DNA of 64,000 nucleotides from Anaeromyxobacter oryzae (lineage in GTDB: Bacteria; Myxococcota; Myxococcia; Myxococcales; Anaeromyxobacteraceae). Positions 35,743-44,468 of the stretch are shown here, piece after piece. Position 1 is the stretch's first letter. Each line of letters starts with the position of its first letter. Location of the stretch: positions 186,001-250,000 of the forward strand of contig NZ_AP025591.1 in the NCBI RefSeq assembly GCF_023169945.1. The letters are read 5' to 3'. A program made the position numbers and the translations under genes. The notes beneath the pieces were generated by a model. It ran no database searches and had not been told where the DNA came from. It saw nothing but the letters and a program-made list of their open reading frames with translations.

Positions 35743-35774
35743 GTCCGCTATAGTGGATGTCCGGTATAACAGAC
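35743..35774 (-). promoter_or_regulatory. Tandem operator copies before the second sulfite reductase (P5)
   Basis: Two abutting copies read on the minus strand: GTCTGTTATACCGGAC (35759-35774) and ATCCACTATAGCGGAC (35743-35758). The TATACC or TATAGC cores could be the -10; no TTGAC-like -35 is seen, unlike the other four promoters. The two copies are each one mismatch off the symmetric consensus. Confidence 0.6.
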
Positions 35775-35847
35775 GTCTCGCTGCCGCGCCACCGCCCTGC
35801 GCTGGCGCGTCCCGACCCGCTCGCCGGCGGTGGCGCCCGTCAGGCCG

Positions 35848-36306
35848 TCACGTCGCGACCGGACGCCGGGCGACCAGCACCGAGCACGGCGCCTCGCGGA
35901 CCACCTTCTCGGCGACGGACCCGAGCAGCGCGCGCGCCACGCCGGTCCGGCCGTGCGTCCCGATGACCACGAGGTCCGTCTTGTCGTCGTGCGCGAACTT
36001 GACGATCTTGTCCGCCGCGTCGCCGACCAGGATCCGCGTTCGCACCGCCGCGCCGCTGATCTGCGCCGCCTCGTCGCGCCACGGCTCCATCTTCCGGTCC
36101 ATCTCCTCGAGCCGCTGCTCCGTCACCTCGCCCGCGGAGGGCGCGAGGACATCCTCCGCGATCATCGACGCGTGCGTCTTCGGGATGACGTTCACCAGCG
36201 TGAGCTCGGCCTCGGTCGCGCGGGCCCGCTCGGCCGCGTGCAGCATCGCGATCCGCGACAGCTCCGAGAAGTCGATCGCGCAGAGGATCTTCTTCCACTC
36301 GGTCAT
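35848..36306 (-). CDS. Universal stress protein (UspA family)
   Basis: 152 aa. Begins MTEWKKILCAIDFSELS and ends in the ATP-binding Usp signature VVIGTHGRTGVARALLGSVAEKVV followed by APCSVLVAR, so it is an ATP-binding Usp. Cytosolic, single domain. It stands alone; the 282 bases upstream of it show no gene. Confidence 0.92.
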   Translation of the reverse strand: MTEWKKILCAIDFSELSRIAMLHAAERARATEAELTLVNVIPKTHASMIAEDVLAPSAGEVTEQRLEEMDRKMEPWRDEAAQISGAAVRTRILVGDAADKIVKFAHDDKTDLVVIGTHGRTGVARALLGSVAEKVVREAPCSVLVARRPVAT

Positions 36307-36588
36307 GACCCACCTCCAGCGGCGCGCCTGCGAACCGGCGTGCCGCGCGGCGCGGGCGCCGCGCCAGGCCCTCGCGAGCGCCCGGAAGCCAAGTCGATCG
36401 TACGCCCAGCGTGAAGGAGCGCGCGCCGCCGGTCGGGGCGCTCCCGAAGGCGGGGCCCCGGGCGAACGGACGGTGCCGCAGCCCTCACGGCAACGCGCAG
36501 TGGTGAGCCCGTCGAGCCACGACCGGGACGCGGCGGGTCGGCCCCTGCCGCCGGGCCCGTGGAGCGCTTCAGGGCGCCCGGCCAGCCG

Positions 36589-38352
36589 TCACGGCGCCGC
36601 CCCCTCGCCAGCCGGCCGCCGCGTCCCTGCCGGCGCCGTGCCCGAGGCCGGGGTCGCTGCGCCCCGGCGCGCGTCGGGCGCGGGGACGCCGGCGCCCGTG
36701 GACGCCCGCGCCGCCTCCGCCGCGCGCGCTGCCGCGAGGGCCACGTCCTTGTCGCGCACCTCTCGCTCGAGCGTCCGGACGCGGGCCTCGGCGTCGGAGA
36801 GCCGGCGGCGCGCCTCGTCGCGCTCACCCGCGGCGCGGCCGGCGTCCTCGCGGGCCGACGCCTCGCGCGTTGCGCTCTCCTCGCGCTCGGCGCGCTCGCG
36901 CCCCTGCGACTCCGCCAGGGCGTCGCGGGCTCCGGCGAGCTGCGCCTCGAGCGTCGCGGCGCGGACCGCGGCGTCGCGGGCCTCCGCGTCTCGCCGCGCG
37001 AGCGCCGCCTCCGCCTGCGCCGCCTGCTCCTTCGCCGCGCCGAGCGCCTGCTCGAGCCGCGGCAGCTGCTGGAGGCGGCCCTCGGTGCGGGCCAGCTCCT
37101 TCTGCTTCGCGTCCGCCGCGCCCTCGAGCTTCGCGACGTCCCGCTCGAGGTCCGCGCGCGAGCGCGCGAGGTCGTCGATGCGCCCGCGCAGCTCCGCCTC
37201 CCGCGCGGCGAGCTCGCCGACGCGCCCGATGAGCACGTGGTACCCCGCGATGCCGAGCGGCAGGACGATGGCGAGGACGGCGGCGGCCGCCGCGAGCTCG
37301 CGGGCGTGGCGACGGGCGAACAGCAGCGCGCGCCGCGTGAGCGACCGGCGGTCGTGCCACGTGGGCTCGAGGGCCCGGTAGCGCGCCAGCTCCTCGGCCA
37401 GGGCGGCGGCGGAGGGCGGCCGGTCCTCGGGCCGCGGCGCCAGGGCCCGCTGGACGATCTCGCGGAGGCGCGGCGGGACGGCGGCCGGCAGCGGCGGCGG
37501 CGGCGCGTCGCCGCCCGCCTCGCGGCGCGCGTGCGGCGCCGCGCCGGAGAGCAGGAAGTACAGGGTGCCGCCCAGCGTGTAGACGTCGGACGCGGGCGAC
37601 GGCGCGAGGCGGTCCCGCCACTGCTCCGGCGCCATGTACGCGATGGTCCCGATCGGCGTCGACCCGGACGCCACGCTCGCGGCGAGCGACGTCGCGATGC
37701 CGAAGTCGGCCAGCATCACCCGGTGCGTCTCCGGGGTGAGGAGCACGTTCTCGGGCTTCACGTCGCCGTGCACGATCCCGGTGCGGTGCGCGGCGTGCAC
37801 GGCGCGGGCGAGGTCCTCGACGAGCCGGGCGGCCTCCTCGGGCGCGAGCCCGGGCTGCGCGTCCCGCAGCGAGCGGCCGATCCGGATCGAGCCGGGGCTC
37901 TCCTCGTCGGGATCCGCGCAGACCGCCATCTCCACGTAGAAGGGCCCGCCGTCGATGCGACCGGCGTCGAACACCGGCACGACGTGCGCGCTCGGGATCC
38001 GCCGCGCGCGCCCGGCCTCGCGGCGGACCTGCTCCACGAACTCGCTCATGCCGGGGCCGGGCCGGAGCAGCTTGAGCGCGACGTACCCGTCGAGCGGGGG
38101 CCGCCGCGCGAGGTACACCTTGCCGTGCGCGCCCGCGCCGAGCTCGCGCTCCAGCGTGAACGGCCCGACGGTGCACGGGTACGGACCGTCGGGGAGCGGC
38201 GCGTCCGGGCGGTCGTAGTGGACGAGGAGCGCCCGGACGAGCGCCTCGAGCTCGGCGTCGCCGGCGCAGAGCTGCGGCACGAGCCGCGGCCACTCGCTCC
38301 GGTCGTGGCGAAGCGCCACCTCGACGATCAGGTCCGCGCCCATCCCGCTCAC
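36589..38352 (-). CDS. Membrane Ser/Thr protein kinase with coiled-coil tail
   Basis: 587 aa. PknB-type kinase: G-loop GAGAHGKVYLA near residue 73, Lys in VALKLLRP, catalytic HGDVKPENV, metal-binding ADFGIA, APEQW. A transmembrane helix (AAAVLAIVLPLGIAGYHVLI) lies near 385-405, then about 140 residues of Glu/Ala/Arg coiled coil and an Ala/Pro-rich tail, apparently outside the membrane. I chose GTG 38352: it overlaps the upstream stop (GTGA) and has GAGGAGG upstream; ATG 38343 is the alternative. Translationally coupled to the ECF sigma factor. Confidence 0.9.
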   Translation of the reverse strand: MSGMGADLIVEVALRHDRSEWPRLVPQLCAGDAELEALVRALLVHYDRPDAPLPDGPYPCTVGPFTLERELGAGAHGKVYLARRPPLDGYVALKLLRPGPGMSEFVEQVRREAGRARRIPSAHVVPVFDAGRIDGGPFYVEMAVCADPDEESPGSIRIGRSLRDAQPGLAPEEAARLVEDLARAVHAAHRTGIVHGDVKPENVLLTPETHRVMLADFGIATSLAASVASGSTPIGTIAYMAPEQWRDRLAPSPASDVYTLGGTLYFLLSGAAPHARREAGGDAPPPPLPAAVPPRLREIVQRALAPRPEDRPPSAAALAEELARYRALEPTWHDRRSLTRRALLFARRHARELAAAAAVLAIVLPLGIAGYHVLIGRVGELAAREAELRGRIDDLARSRADLERDVAKLEGAADAKQKELARTEGRLQQLPRLEQALGAAKEQAAQAEAALARRDAEARDAAVRAATLEAQLAGARDALAESQGRERAEREESATREASAREDAGRAAGERDEARRRLSDAEARVRTLEREVRDKDVALAAARAAEAARASTGAGVPAPDARRGAATPASGTAPAGTRRPAGEGAAP

Positions 38353-39119
38353 GTTCCGGCCTCCTCGCCGCCGCCCTTCGCCGCGCGCGCGGCGACCCAA
38401 GCGGCGAACAGGTGCAGGTCGCGCTCGACGCGCTCGGGCGGCGCCCGGAGCGCCGCGGCGATGGTCGCGCGCGGCTCGCCGCAGAGGTAGAACCGCCGCG
38501 CCACCTCGGCGATCGCCGGCCCGCGCGCGAGCCGCCGGTCCGCGGCCGCGGCGGCCACCGCCCGCTCGACGAGCGCGAGGTCCGGCGCCACGGCGAGCCG
38601 CGCCCACGCGAGGAAGAACGCGATCCGCTGCTGCACCATCGCCTTCGACTCCCCGAGCAGCTCCGCCGTCTCCGCCTGCGTGAACCCGGCGACGAGGTGG
38701 CACTCGACGGCGCGCGCGATCCGGCGGCGGCGCGCGACGTGGCGGTCCGTGCGGAGCCGGTCGATGAGCTCGAGGACCGCGAGCGTCTCGTCGCGCGCCG
38801 GGGAGATCGGCTCGCCGGCGACGAGGGTCAGCACCGGGAGGAGCGCCGCCGCCTCGCGCCGGGTGCGGCGGGCCGTGGCGCGCCAGCGGGAGATCCAGAG
38901 GCGGCGGATGAGGAAGAGGCAGTGCGCCGTGAAGTGGCGCCGGTCGCGGAAGACGGTCCGGCGGCGGAGGATCCGCTCGAGCGCGGTGTGGAGGCCGGCG
39001 GTGCCGGCGAGGGTCGGCGGCGCGCCGCGGCTCATCTGCCGGACGCGCTCCCGGAGGTCCTCGTAGGCCTCCGCCACGAGCCGCTCGACGCTCTGCTCTC
39101 GAAATCCGTCTGCCGCCAT
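38349..39119 (-). CDS. ECF-type sigma-70 factor (kinase-linked family)
   Basis: 256 aa. Region 2 pattern APPTLAGTAGLHTALERIL and FRDRRHFTAHCLFLIRRLW matches the Sigma70_ECF family often linked to Ser/Thr kinases; region 4 helix-turn-helix is FTQAETAELLGESKAMVQQRIAFF. A further C-terminal helical part of about 70 residues is unusual in length. Overlap with the kinase gene suggests the kinase controls it, or the kinase and sigma serve one pathway. ATG at 39119. Confidence 0.8.
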   Translation of the reverse strand: MAADGFREQSVERLVAEAYEDLRERVRQMSRGAPPTLAGTAGLHTALERILRRRTVFRDRRHFTAHCLFLIRRLWISRWRATARRTRREAAALLPVLTLVAGEPISPARDETLAVLELIDRLRTDRHVARRRRIARAVECHLVAGFTQAETAELLGESKAMVQQRIAFFLAWARLAVAPDLALVERAVAAAAADRRLARGPAIAEVARRFYLCGEPRATIAAALRAPPERVERDLHLFAAWVAARAAKGGGEEAGT

Positions 39120-39320
39120 CGCGCCCGGGGGTCGAGGGCGCAGCGTACGCCAGGGGGCCGGGCGCTGGCACCTCACCCGAGCCGCAGGGCGTCGATTCTC
39201 CACATTCAATCGGAACGGCGCGGGGTTGCGCCGAATTCCGGGACCGCCCTGGTGGCCAGGCGGGCGATCGGTGGCGCTTCCCGTCCGAGGGGCGCGGATC
39301 GCCCCCGGGAGCTCACCGAC

Positions 39321-39869
39321 ATGACCACCCATATCGCCCACCTCCGCCCTGCCTCCGGCCGCCGCGACCCCGCCGGGGAGCGCGCCCGCTGGGCTTCGCT
39401 CTCCGCCCACGCCCGGGCCGCCGCCGCGGCGGTCCTCCGCCTCCCCACCACGCACCCCGACGTCGAGGACCGGGCGCAGGACGCGCTCGTCGCGTTCCTC
39501 GCGTCGGGCCTCCCCCGCTTCGACGCCTCGCGCGGGACGCCCGAGGCGCTCCTCGGCGTCATCGCCCGGAACGCCGCCGTCGGCGACCTCCGCGCCCGCT
39601 CCCGGCGGCTCCGCCTCGTGGACCGGGCCGGCGAGGCGCGCGAGGGGACCGACGCCGACCACCGCCGCGCCGACGCCCGCCGCGATCTCGCGCGGATCCT
39701 CGCCGAGCTGCCCGAGGGCCAGGTCGAGGCCCTCGTCGCGATCGACCTCCGCGGCGAGAAGATCGCCGAGGTCGCGGAGCGCCTCGGCCGCACCTACACG
39801 GCCGTGAACGCGCAGGTCGGCCACGCCCGGGCCCACGCGCGGCGCGTGGCCCGGGCGATGGCAGCATAG
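39321..39869 (+). CDS. Sigma-70 family RNA polymerase sigma factor (ECF-like)
   Basis: 182 aa. Region 2: DVEDRAQDALVAFLASGLPRFDASRGTPEALLGVIARNAAVGDLRAR; region 4: LPEGQVEALVAIDLRGEKIAEVAERLGRTYTAVNAQVGHARA, which is a standard helix-turn-helix. No anti-sigma gene is adjacent. Divergent from the other sigma gene; the 200 bases between them hold an inverted repeat CGGCGC-N6-GCGCCG at 39216-39233. ATG 39321 has no strong ribosome site. Confidence 0.84.
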   Translation: MTTHIAHLRPASGRRDPAGERARWASLSAHARAAAAAVLRLPTTHPDVEDRAQDALVAFLASGLPRFDASRGTPEALLGVIARNAAVGDLRARSRRLRLVDRAGEAREGTDADHRRADARRDLARILAELPEGQVEALVAIDLRGEKIAEVAERLGRTYTAVNAQVGHARAHARRVARAMAA

Positions 39870-39872
39870 ACG

Positions 39873-40475
39873 CTAGTGCGCGGCCACCAGGCCGCCGTCC
39901 GACCGCTTCTCGCCGGGGAGCTTCAGCTCCGCGCGGCGGTTCTCGGACCAGGCCTTCTCGTCGGAGCCCTGCACGAGCGGGATCTCGGAGCCGAACGAGA
40001 CCGTCTCGATGCGGGCGGAGACTCCGAGGTCCTTGAGGTACTTCTTCACGACCTCGGCGCGGCGGGCGCCGAGGGCGACGTTGTAGGCCTGAGTGCCGCG
40101 CTCGTCGCAGTGCCCCTCGACGAGGAGCGCCGCGGCCTTGCGGTCGCCGACGCAGCGGGCGCTCTCGCGGAGCGCCTCGGTGCTCTTCGCGTCGAGCTGG
40201 TAGGAGTCGAACGCGAAGTGCACGCGCACGGGCTCGCAGGAGGCGGTCGCGGCGACGCACCGGCCGCTCGTGCAGGTCTGACCGTCGCCGCAGTCCGAGT
40301 CGGCGCGGCAAGCGCCCTTCTCGAGGGTCGGCTCGGACGCGACCGGAGCGCTCGCGGGAGCCGCAGGGGCGGCGTCGACGACGTCGGTGCTGGCCTTCAC
40401 GGCCTTCTGGTTGCCCGCGCAGGCGGCGAGGCCGCCGGCGAGCGCGAGGAGGGCGAAGCGGTACGAAGGGGACAT
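39873..40475 (-). CDS. pal: Pal-like OmpA-domain lipoprotein
   Basis: 200 aa. Lipobox GLAAC, a Lys/Ala spacer, a short four-cysteine segment (CRADSDCGDGQTCTSGRC) and an OmpA/Pal peptidoglycan-binding domain with VHFAFDSYQLDAKS, VEGHCDERGTQAYN and LGARRAEVVKKYL. It should tether the outer membrane to peptidoglycan. The cysteine insert is not in classical Pal. No tol genes are adjacent, so it may be a paralogue. Confidence 0.85.
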   Translation of the reverse strand: MSPSYRFALLALAGGLAACAGNQKAVKASTDVVDAAPAAPASAPVASEPTLEKGACRADSDCGDGQTCTSGRCVAATASCEPVRVHFAFDSYQLDAKSTEALRESARCVGDRKAAALLVEGHCDERGTQAYNVALGARRAEVVKKYLKDLGVSARIETVSFGSEIPLVQGSDEKAWSENRRAELKLPGEKRSDGGLVAAH

Positions 40476-40668
40476 GGTGTGTGCCTTTCCGAGGGCGCAG
40501 CAGCGCGCCCCGCCCCTCTCCTACGCCCGGCGCGGCGTTCTCTCTCACGCGCCCGCGCGACTTCGCGCAGTGCGGCCGCGGGTCGCTGTGGGACGGGTCC
40601 CTTCCACCGAGGTCGCCCGACAGGACGGACGGATCGTCCTGGTGGATACTCCGGGCAGGAGGGACCCC

Positions 40669-40893
40669 ATGCAAGCCCCCGTGCAGCGCCAGTGCTCCCA
40701 CGTGTCGACCTGCGAGCTGTTCCCCAAGTTCGGGCTCCGGGGATCGCTGCGCGTGTGGCAGGTCTTCTACTGCCTCGGCAACTTCGAGGGCTGCGCACGC
40801 TACCGCCTGTCCTGCGAGGGCCGCGCGGTTCCCGCGAGCCTGCTCCCCAACGGCCGGGAGCTGAACATCGACGCGCTGGTCGGAAAGCCGTGA
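40669..40893 (+). CDS. Small cysteine-rich protein next to YeeE/YedE genes
   Basis: 74 aa, no signal peptide. Five cysteines at 9, 15, 35, 42 and 49 with spacings suited to a metal or iron-sulfur site. CAGGAGGG lies five to six bases before the ATG. Its stop overlaps the GTG of the YeeE-like gene, so the three genes form one operon. Function unknown; sulfur-compound handling is inferred from the partners only. Confidence 0.72.
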   Translation: MQAPVQRQCSHVSTCELFPKFGLRGSLRVWQVFYCLGNFEGCARYRLSCEGRAVPASLLPNGRELNIDALVGKP

Positions 40894-41576
40894 CCGGCGA
40901 TTTCCTCCCCTGGTGGCTCGCGGCCATCGGCCTCGCGCTGGTGACGGTCGGGTCGTGCGTCGTCGCGCGCCGGCCGCTCGGGGTGTCCGGCATCCTCTCG
41001 CGCCTCGTGAACCTCCGCGCGGAGCTCGCCGCCGACCGGTTCCGCGCGCGCGCCTCCGACGAGGCCGCGCTCGAGGCGGCCCTGCTCGCCGCGACGGCGG
41101 AGGCGTTCGGACCCGGACCGACGCTCCCGGACGGCGGCCTGCCGGTCCTCGCGGGCGAGGTCGCCGAGCCGGGGGCGGTCACGCCGTGCGGCGCGGCTGC
41201 GGCTGCGGCCCCGCAGGGATGCGCGGCGGGATGCGGGGCTCCCGCGACCACGCCCACGGTCGGCGCCCACGCGACCTTCCTCGTCGCGGTGATCGCGGGC
41301 GCCCTGCTCTTCCGCCTCGCGCACGGGAGCTGGCGACCCACGCTCGACGCCGGACCGGATCATGCGCGCCTGTTCGGCACGGGCGCGCGCGCCGTCGCCG
41401 CGCTCTTCGGCGGCGGCGTCCTCGTCGGCATCGGCACGGTCCTCTCGGGCGGCTGCTCGACCGGCCACGGCCTCTCCGGCTGCTCCCGGATGCAGCCCGC
41501 GGGCCTCGCGGCCACGGCCGCGTTCTTCGCGACCGCGGTCGCGACGTCGTTCGTGATCTCGGGGGTGCACCCGTGA
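40890..41576 (+). CDS. YeeE/YedE-type transporter, first half
   Basis: 228 aa, inner membrane. An N-terminal helix, a soluble Cys/Ala-rich loop of about 100 residues, then a YeeE/YedE repeat (LVGIGTVLSGGCSTGHGLSGCSRMQPAG) with the conserved thiosulfate-path cysteines. Full YeeE/YedE transporters have two such repeats; here the second is a separate overlapping gene. The extra loop with PCGAAAAAAPQGCAAGCG is unusual. Confidence 0.84.
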   Translation: MTGDFLPWWLAAIGLALVTVGSCVVARRPLGVSGILSRLVNLRAELAADRFRARASDEAALEAALLAATAEAFGPGPTLPDGGLPVLAGEVAEPGAVTPCGAAAAAAPQGCAAGCGAPATTPTVGAHATFLVAVIAGALLFRLAHGSWRPTLDAGPDHARLFGTGARAVAALFGGGVLVGIGTVLSGGCSTGHGLSGCSRMQPAGLAATAAFFATAVATSFVISGVHP

Positions 41577-41992
41577 TCCGCCGCCACGCCGTCCACCTGA
41601 AGCTCGGGGTCGTCGGCCTCGCGCTCGGCGCGGTCCTCTCCGGCGCGGGCTTCAGCGACTTCGGCCAGCTCCACCGGATGTTCACGTTCACCGACGTCCG
41701 GCTGCTGCTCGCGTTCGGCGGCGCCGTGGTGCTCGCCGCGATCGGCTTCCGCATCCACTGCCGGAACGCAGGCATGCCGCGCCGCCCGCTGCGGAGGGGC
41801 ACCGTCCCGGGCGCCCTCCTGTTCGGGATCGGATGGGCGATCTCCGGCGGTTGCCCCGGCGCGATCCTCGCGCAGCTCGGCGAGGGAAAGGCGATCGCGC
41901 TGCTCACGCTCGGCGGGATCCTCGTCGGGGCGGCGATCGGGAACCGCCTGAAGGCGCTCCTCCGCTGGGATTCGGGGTCCTGCGCCTCGTAG
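41573..41992 (+). CDS. YeeE/YedE-type transporter, second half
   Basis: 139 aa, four hydrophobic segments. Contains the matching repeat motif IGWAISGGCPGAILAQLGEG. GTG start overlaps the stop of the preceding half-gene, implying the two assemble into one two-repeat carrier for thiosulfate or another sulfur anion. Confidence 0.85.
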   Translation: MIRRHAVHLKLGVVGLALGAVLSGAGFSDFGQLHRMFTFTDVRLLLAFGGAVVLAAIGFRIHCRNAGMPRRPLRRGTVPGALLFGIGWAISGGCPGAILAQLGEGKAIALLTLGGILVGAAIGNRLKALLRWDSGSCAS

Positions 41993-42080
41993 CGCGGCGC
42001 CGAGCCACGACCCCGTTGCGGCGCCCCTCCGGCCGCCTTATCCGGTCGCTGACGGCGAGACTGCAGGACGGAGGCGCGCC

Positions 42081-43172
42081 ATGGCGGAGCGACGGTACCG
42101 GGTCGGCGTCGTGGGGACGAGCTGGTGGGCGGACCTCGAGCATCTGCCGGGTCTCCGCGCCCGCACCGACGTCGAGCTCGCGGCGCTGTGCGGGAGGAAC
42201 CCGGAGCGGCTCGGCGCGCTCGCCGCGAAGTACGGCATTCCCCGCACGTTCACCGACTGGCGCGAGCTCGTCGCCGCGGGCGGTCTCGACGCCGTCGTGC
42301 TCGCCACGCCGAACGCGCTGCACCGGGAGCAGGCGCTCGCGGCGATCGACGCCGGCCTGCACGTGATCTGCGAGAAGCCGCTCGCGCTCGATCTCCGCCA
42401 GGCGCGCGAGATGGCGGCCCGGGCCGACGCCGCGGGGCGCAAGACGCTCACGTTCTTCACGCACCGCGCGGTCGGGGCGGCGGCGCACGTGAAGCGGCTC
42501 GTCGACGCGGGCTTCCTGGGACGGCCGCTGCACGCGACGGCGACCTACTTCACGGCCTCGCACCTCAAGGAGGACAAGCCGCTCGCGTGGCGCATGCAGC
42601 GCGCCGTCTCCGGGACCGGTGTGCTCGGGGACATCGGCTCGCACCTCGTCGATCTCGTCCGGTGGTGGCTCGGCGACCTCGCGCGGGTCGCGGCGATGTG
42701 GCAGACGGTCACCCGCGAGCGGGCGGGCGGCGTCGCCGACGCCGACGAGAGCTGCGCGTTCCTCGCCGAGCTCGCGTCCGGCGCGCAGGCGGTGTTCCAG
42801 GCGTCGAAGCTCGTCGCAGGGCGCGGCAATCACCAGCGCGTCGAGCTGCACGGCACGAAGGCGTCGCTCGTCTACGAGGCGGACCCCGGGTTCGATCCGA
42901 CGTGGGAGGGCCGCGTCCTCGCCGGGACTCCGGCCCGCGCCGGCCTCGAGCCCGTCCCGCTTCCGCAGGATCTCGCCGCCCGCCTCGCCGGCGTCGACGA
43001 GCGGAGCGGCCGCGCGGAGGCGTACCGGCGGCTCACGGACCCGTTCTTCGCGGCGATCGCGCGCGGCGGCCCGGTGTCGCCCGACTTCCGCGACGGCGCG
43101 GCCGTGCAGGCGGTGCTCGACGCGGTGGCCCGCGCGGCCGAGGAGCGGCGCTGGGTGGACGTCGAGGCCTGA
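42081..43172 (+). CDS. Gfo/Idh/MocA family oxidoreductase
   Basis: 363 aa NAD(P)-dependent dehydrogenase. N-terminal Rossmann fold (VGVVGTSWWAD, LATPNALHREQALAAIDAGLHVICEKPLAL with the catalytic Lys of EKP) and C-terminal beta-sheet domain (GTGVLGDIGSHLVDLVRWWLGD). Substrates are usually sugars or inositols. It converges on the xylFGH transporter genes, so a sugar substrate is plausible. Confidence 0.9.
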   Translation: MAERRYRVGVVGTSWWADLEHLPGLRARTDVELAALCGRNPERLGALAAKYGIPRTFTDWRELVAAGGLDAVVLATPNALHREQALAAIDAGLHVICEKPLALDLRQAREMAARADAAGRKTLTFFTHRAVGAAAHVKRLVDAGFLGRPLHATATYFTASHLKEDKPLAWRMQRAVSGTGVLGDIGSHLVDLVRWWLGDLARVAAMWQTVTRERAGGVADADESCAFLAELASGAQAVFQASKLVAGRGNHQRVELHGTKASLVYEADPGFDPTWEGRVLAGTPARAGLEPVPLPQDLAARLAGVDERSGRAEAYRRLTDPFFAAIARGGPVSPDFRDGAAVQAVLDAVARAAEERRWVDVEA

Positions 43173-43196
43173 GGCCGGAGCCCGACGCGCCCCGGG

Positions 43197-44429
43197 TCAC
43201 TTCTTGCGCTGGGCCATGTCCACCCAGACGGCGAGCAGCAGGATGAGCCCCTTGATCACGTACTGGAACGTGATGTCGAGGTTCATGAGGCTCATCCCGT
43301 TGTCGAGCGACGCCATGACCAGCGCGCCGACGAGCGCGCCGAAGATCGTCCCCTCGCCGCCGAGCAGCGAGGTGCCGCCGATGACCGCCGCCGCGATGGC
43401 GTCGAGCTCGGCGTTCTGGCCGGCGCTGGTCGTCGCGGCGTTGAGGCGGGACGTGTAGACGATGCCGGCCACGGCGGTCATGACGCCCATGACCATGAAC
43501 AGCATGAACGTGTTCCGCGCCACGTTGATGCCGGAGAGGCGCGCGGCGTCCGGGTTGCCGCCGATCGCGTACAGGTGGCGGCCGAACGTGGTGTCGTTGG
43601 CGATGAAGTTGAACACCACCGCGAGCGCGAGGAGCAGCACGATCGACCACGGAATGCCGAGGTAGATGACCATGATGAGGCCGAAGAGGGCGATGATCGC
43701 CGAGACGAAGGCGAGCTTCACCCCCTCCGCCCAGGCCGGCAGGACCGGGAACCCGAAGCGCCGCCGCGCCGCGCGCTTCCGGAAGCTCCAGACGACGAAG
43801 ATGGCGATGACCGCCGCGAGCCCGAGGAGGCTCGTGTCGTGGAGCTGCCCCTCCGCCGCCGCGCGGAACGTCGGGATGTAGCCCTGCCCGATGAGCTTGA
43901 ACCGCTCCGCGGCGGCCTCCGGCGCCATCTCGAGCCCCTGCGTCTGGCCGCCGGTGATCCCGATGATGAGGCCGCGGAAGGCGAGCATCGACGCCAGGGT
44001 GACGATGAACGCCGGCACCTTCCGGTACGCGATCCAGAAGCCGTGCCAGGCGCCGATGAGGAGCCCCGAGATCAGCGTCGCGGCGATGGCCGGAGCGACG
44101 CCCCACTCCCGCTGGATCATGAACATCGCGCAGACCGCGCCCGTGAAGCCGAGCACCGAGCCGACCGAGAGGTCGATGTGGCCCGCCACGATGACGAGCA
44201 CCATCCCGATGGCGAGGATGGCGGTGGTCACCGTCTGCACGAACAGGTTGGACAGGTTCCGGGCGGTGATGAAGACGCCGTCGGTGAGCAGCGCGAAGAT
44301 GACCCAGATCGCCACGAGGGCGAGGGCCATCGTGTACTGCTTCGTGTTGTGCTTGACCGACCCGACGAGCAGGTCGCGAAGCTTGCCCTCGCGCGTCCCC
44401 GCCGGTGCCTGGACCATCGTGGTGGCCAT
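43197..44429 (-). CDS. xylH: Sugar ABC transporter permease XylH
   Basis: 410 aa inner-membrane permease of the RbsC/XylH family with about ten helices; hallmarks VIVAGHIDLSVGSVLGFTGA and NPDAARLSGI, IGGTSLLGGEGTIFGALVGAL. GGAGG five bases before the ATG. Last gene of xylFGH. Confidence 0.9.
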   Translation of the reverse strand: MATTMVQAPAGTREGKLRDLLVGSVKHNTKQYTMALALVAIWVIFALLTDGVFITARNLSNLFVQTVTTAILAIGMVLVIVAGHIDLSVGSVLGFTGAVCAMFMIQREWGVAPAIAATLISGLLIGAWHGFWIAYRKVPAFIVTLASMLAFRGLIIGITGGQTQGLEMAPEAAAERFKLIGQGYIPTFRAAAEGQLHDTSLLGLAAVIAIFVVWSFRKRAARRRFGFPVLPAWAEGVKLAFVSAIIALFGLIMVIYLGIPWSIVLLLALAVVFNFIANDTTFGRHLYAIGGNPDAARLSGINVARNTFMLFMVMGVMTAVAGIVYTSRLNAATTSAGQNAELDAIAAAVIGGTSLLGGEGTIFGALVGALVMASLDNGMSLMNLDITFQYVIKGLILLLAVWVDMAQRKK

Positions 44430-44468
44430 CTGGACCTCCGCCGGCCGAGGCCGGCGCGCCGATCGCCG

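Noticed and set aside
36307-36588. Short frames in the gap between usp and the kinase gene
   Set aside because: No ribosome site, no conserved pattern and Arg/Pro-biased composition on both strands.
40620-40660. Weak resemblance to the sulfur operator (GTCCTGGTGGAT) before the Cys-rich/YeeE operon
   Set aside because: Half-sites and spacing do not match TCCG-N6-CGGA, and no -10 overlap is seen.
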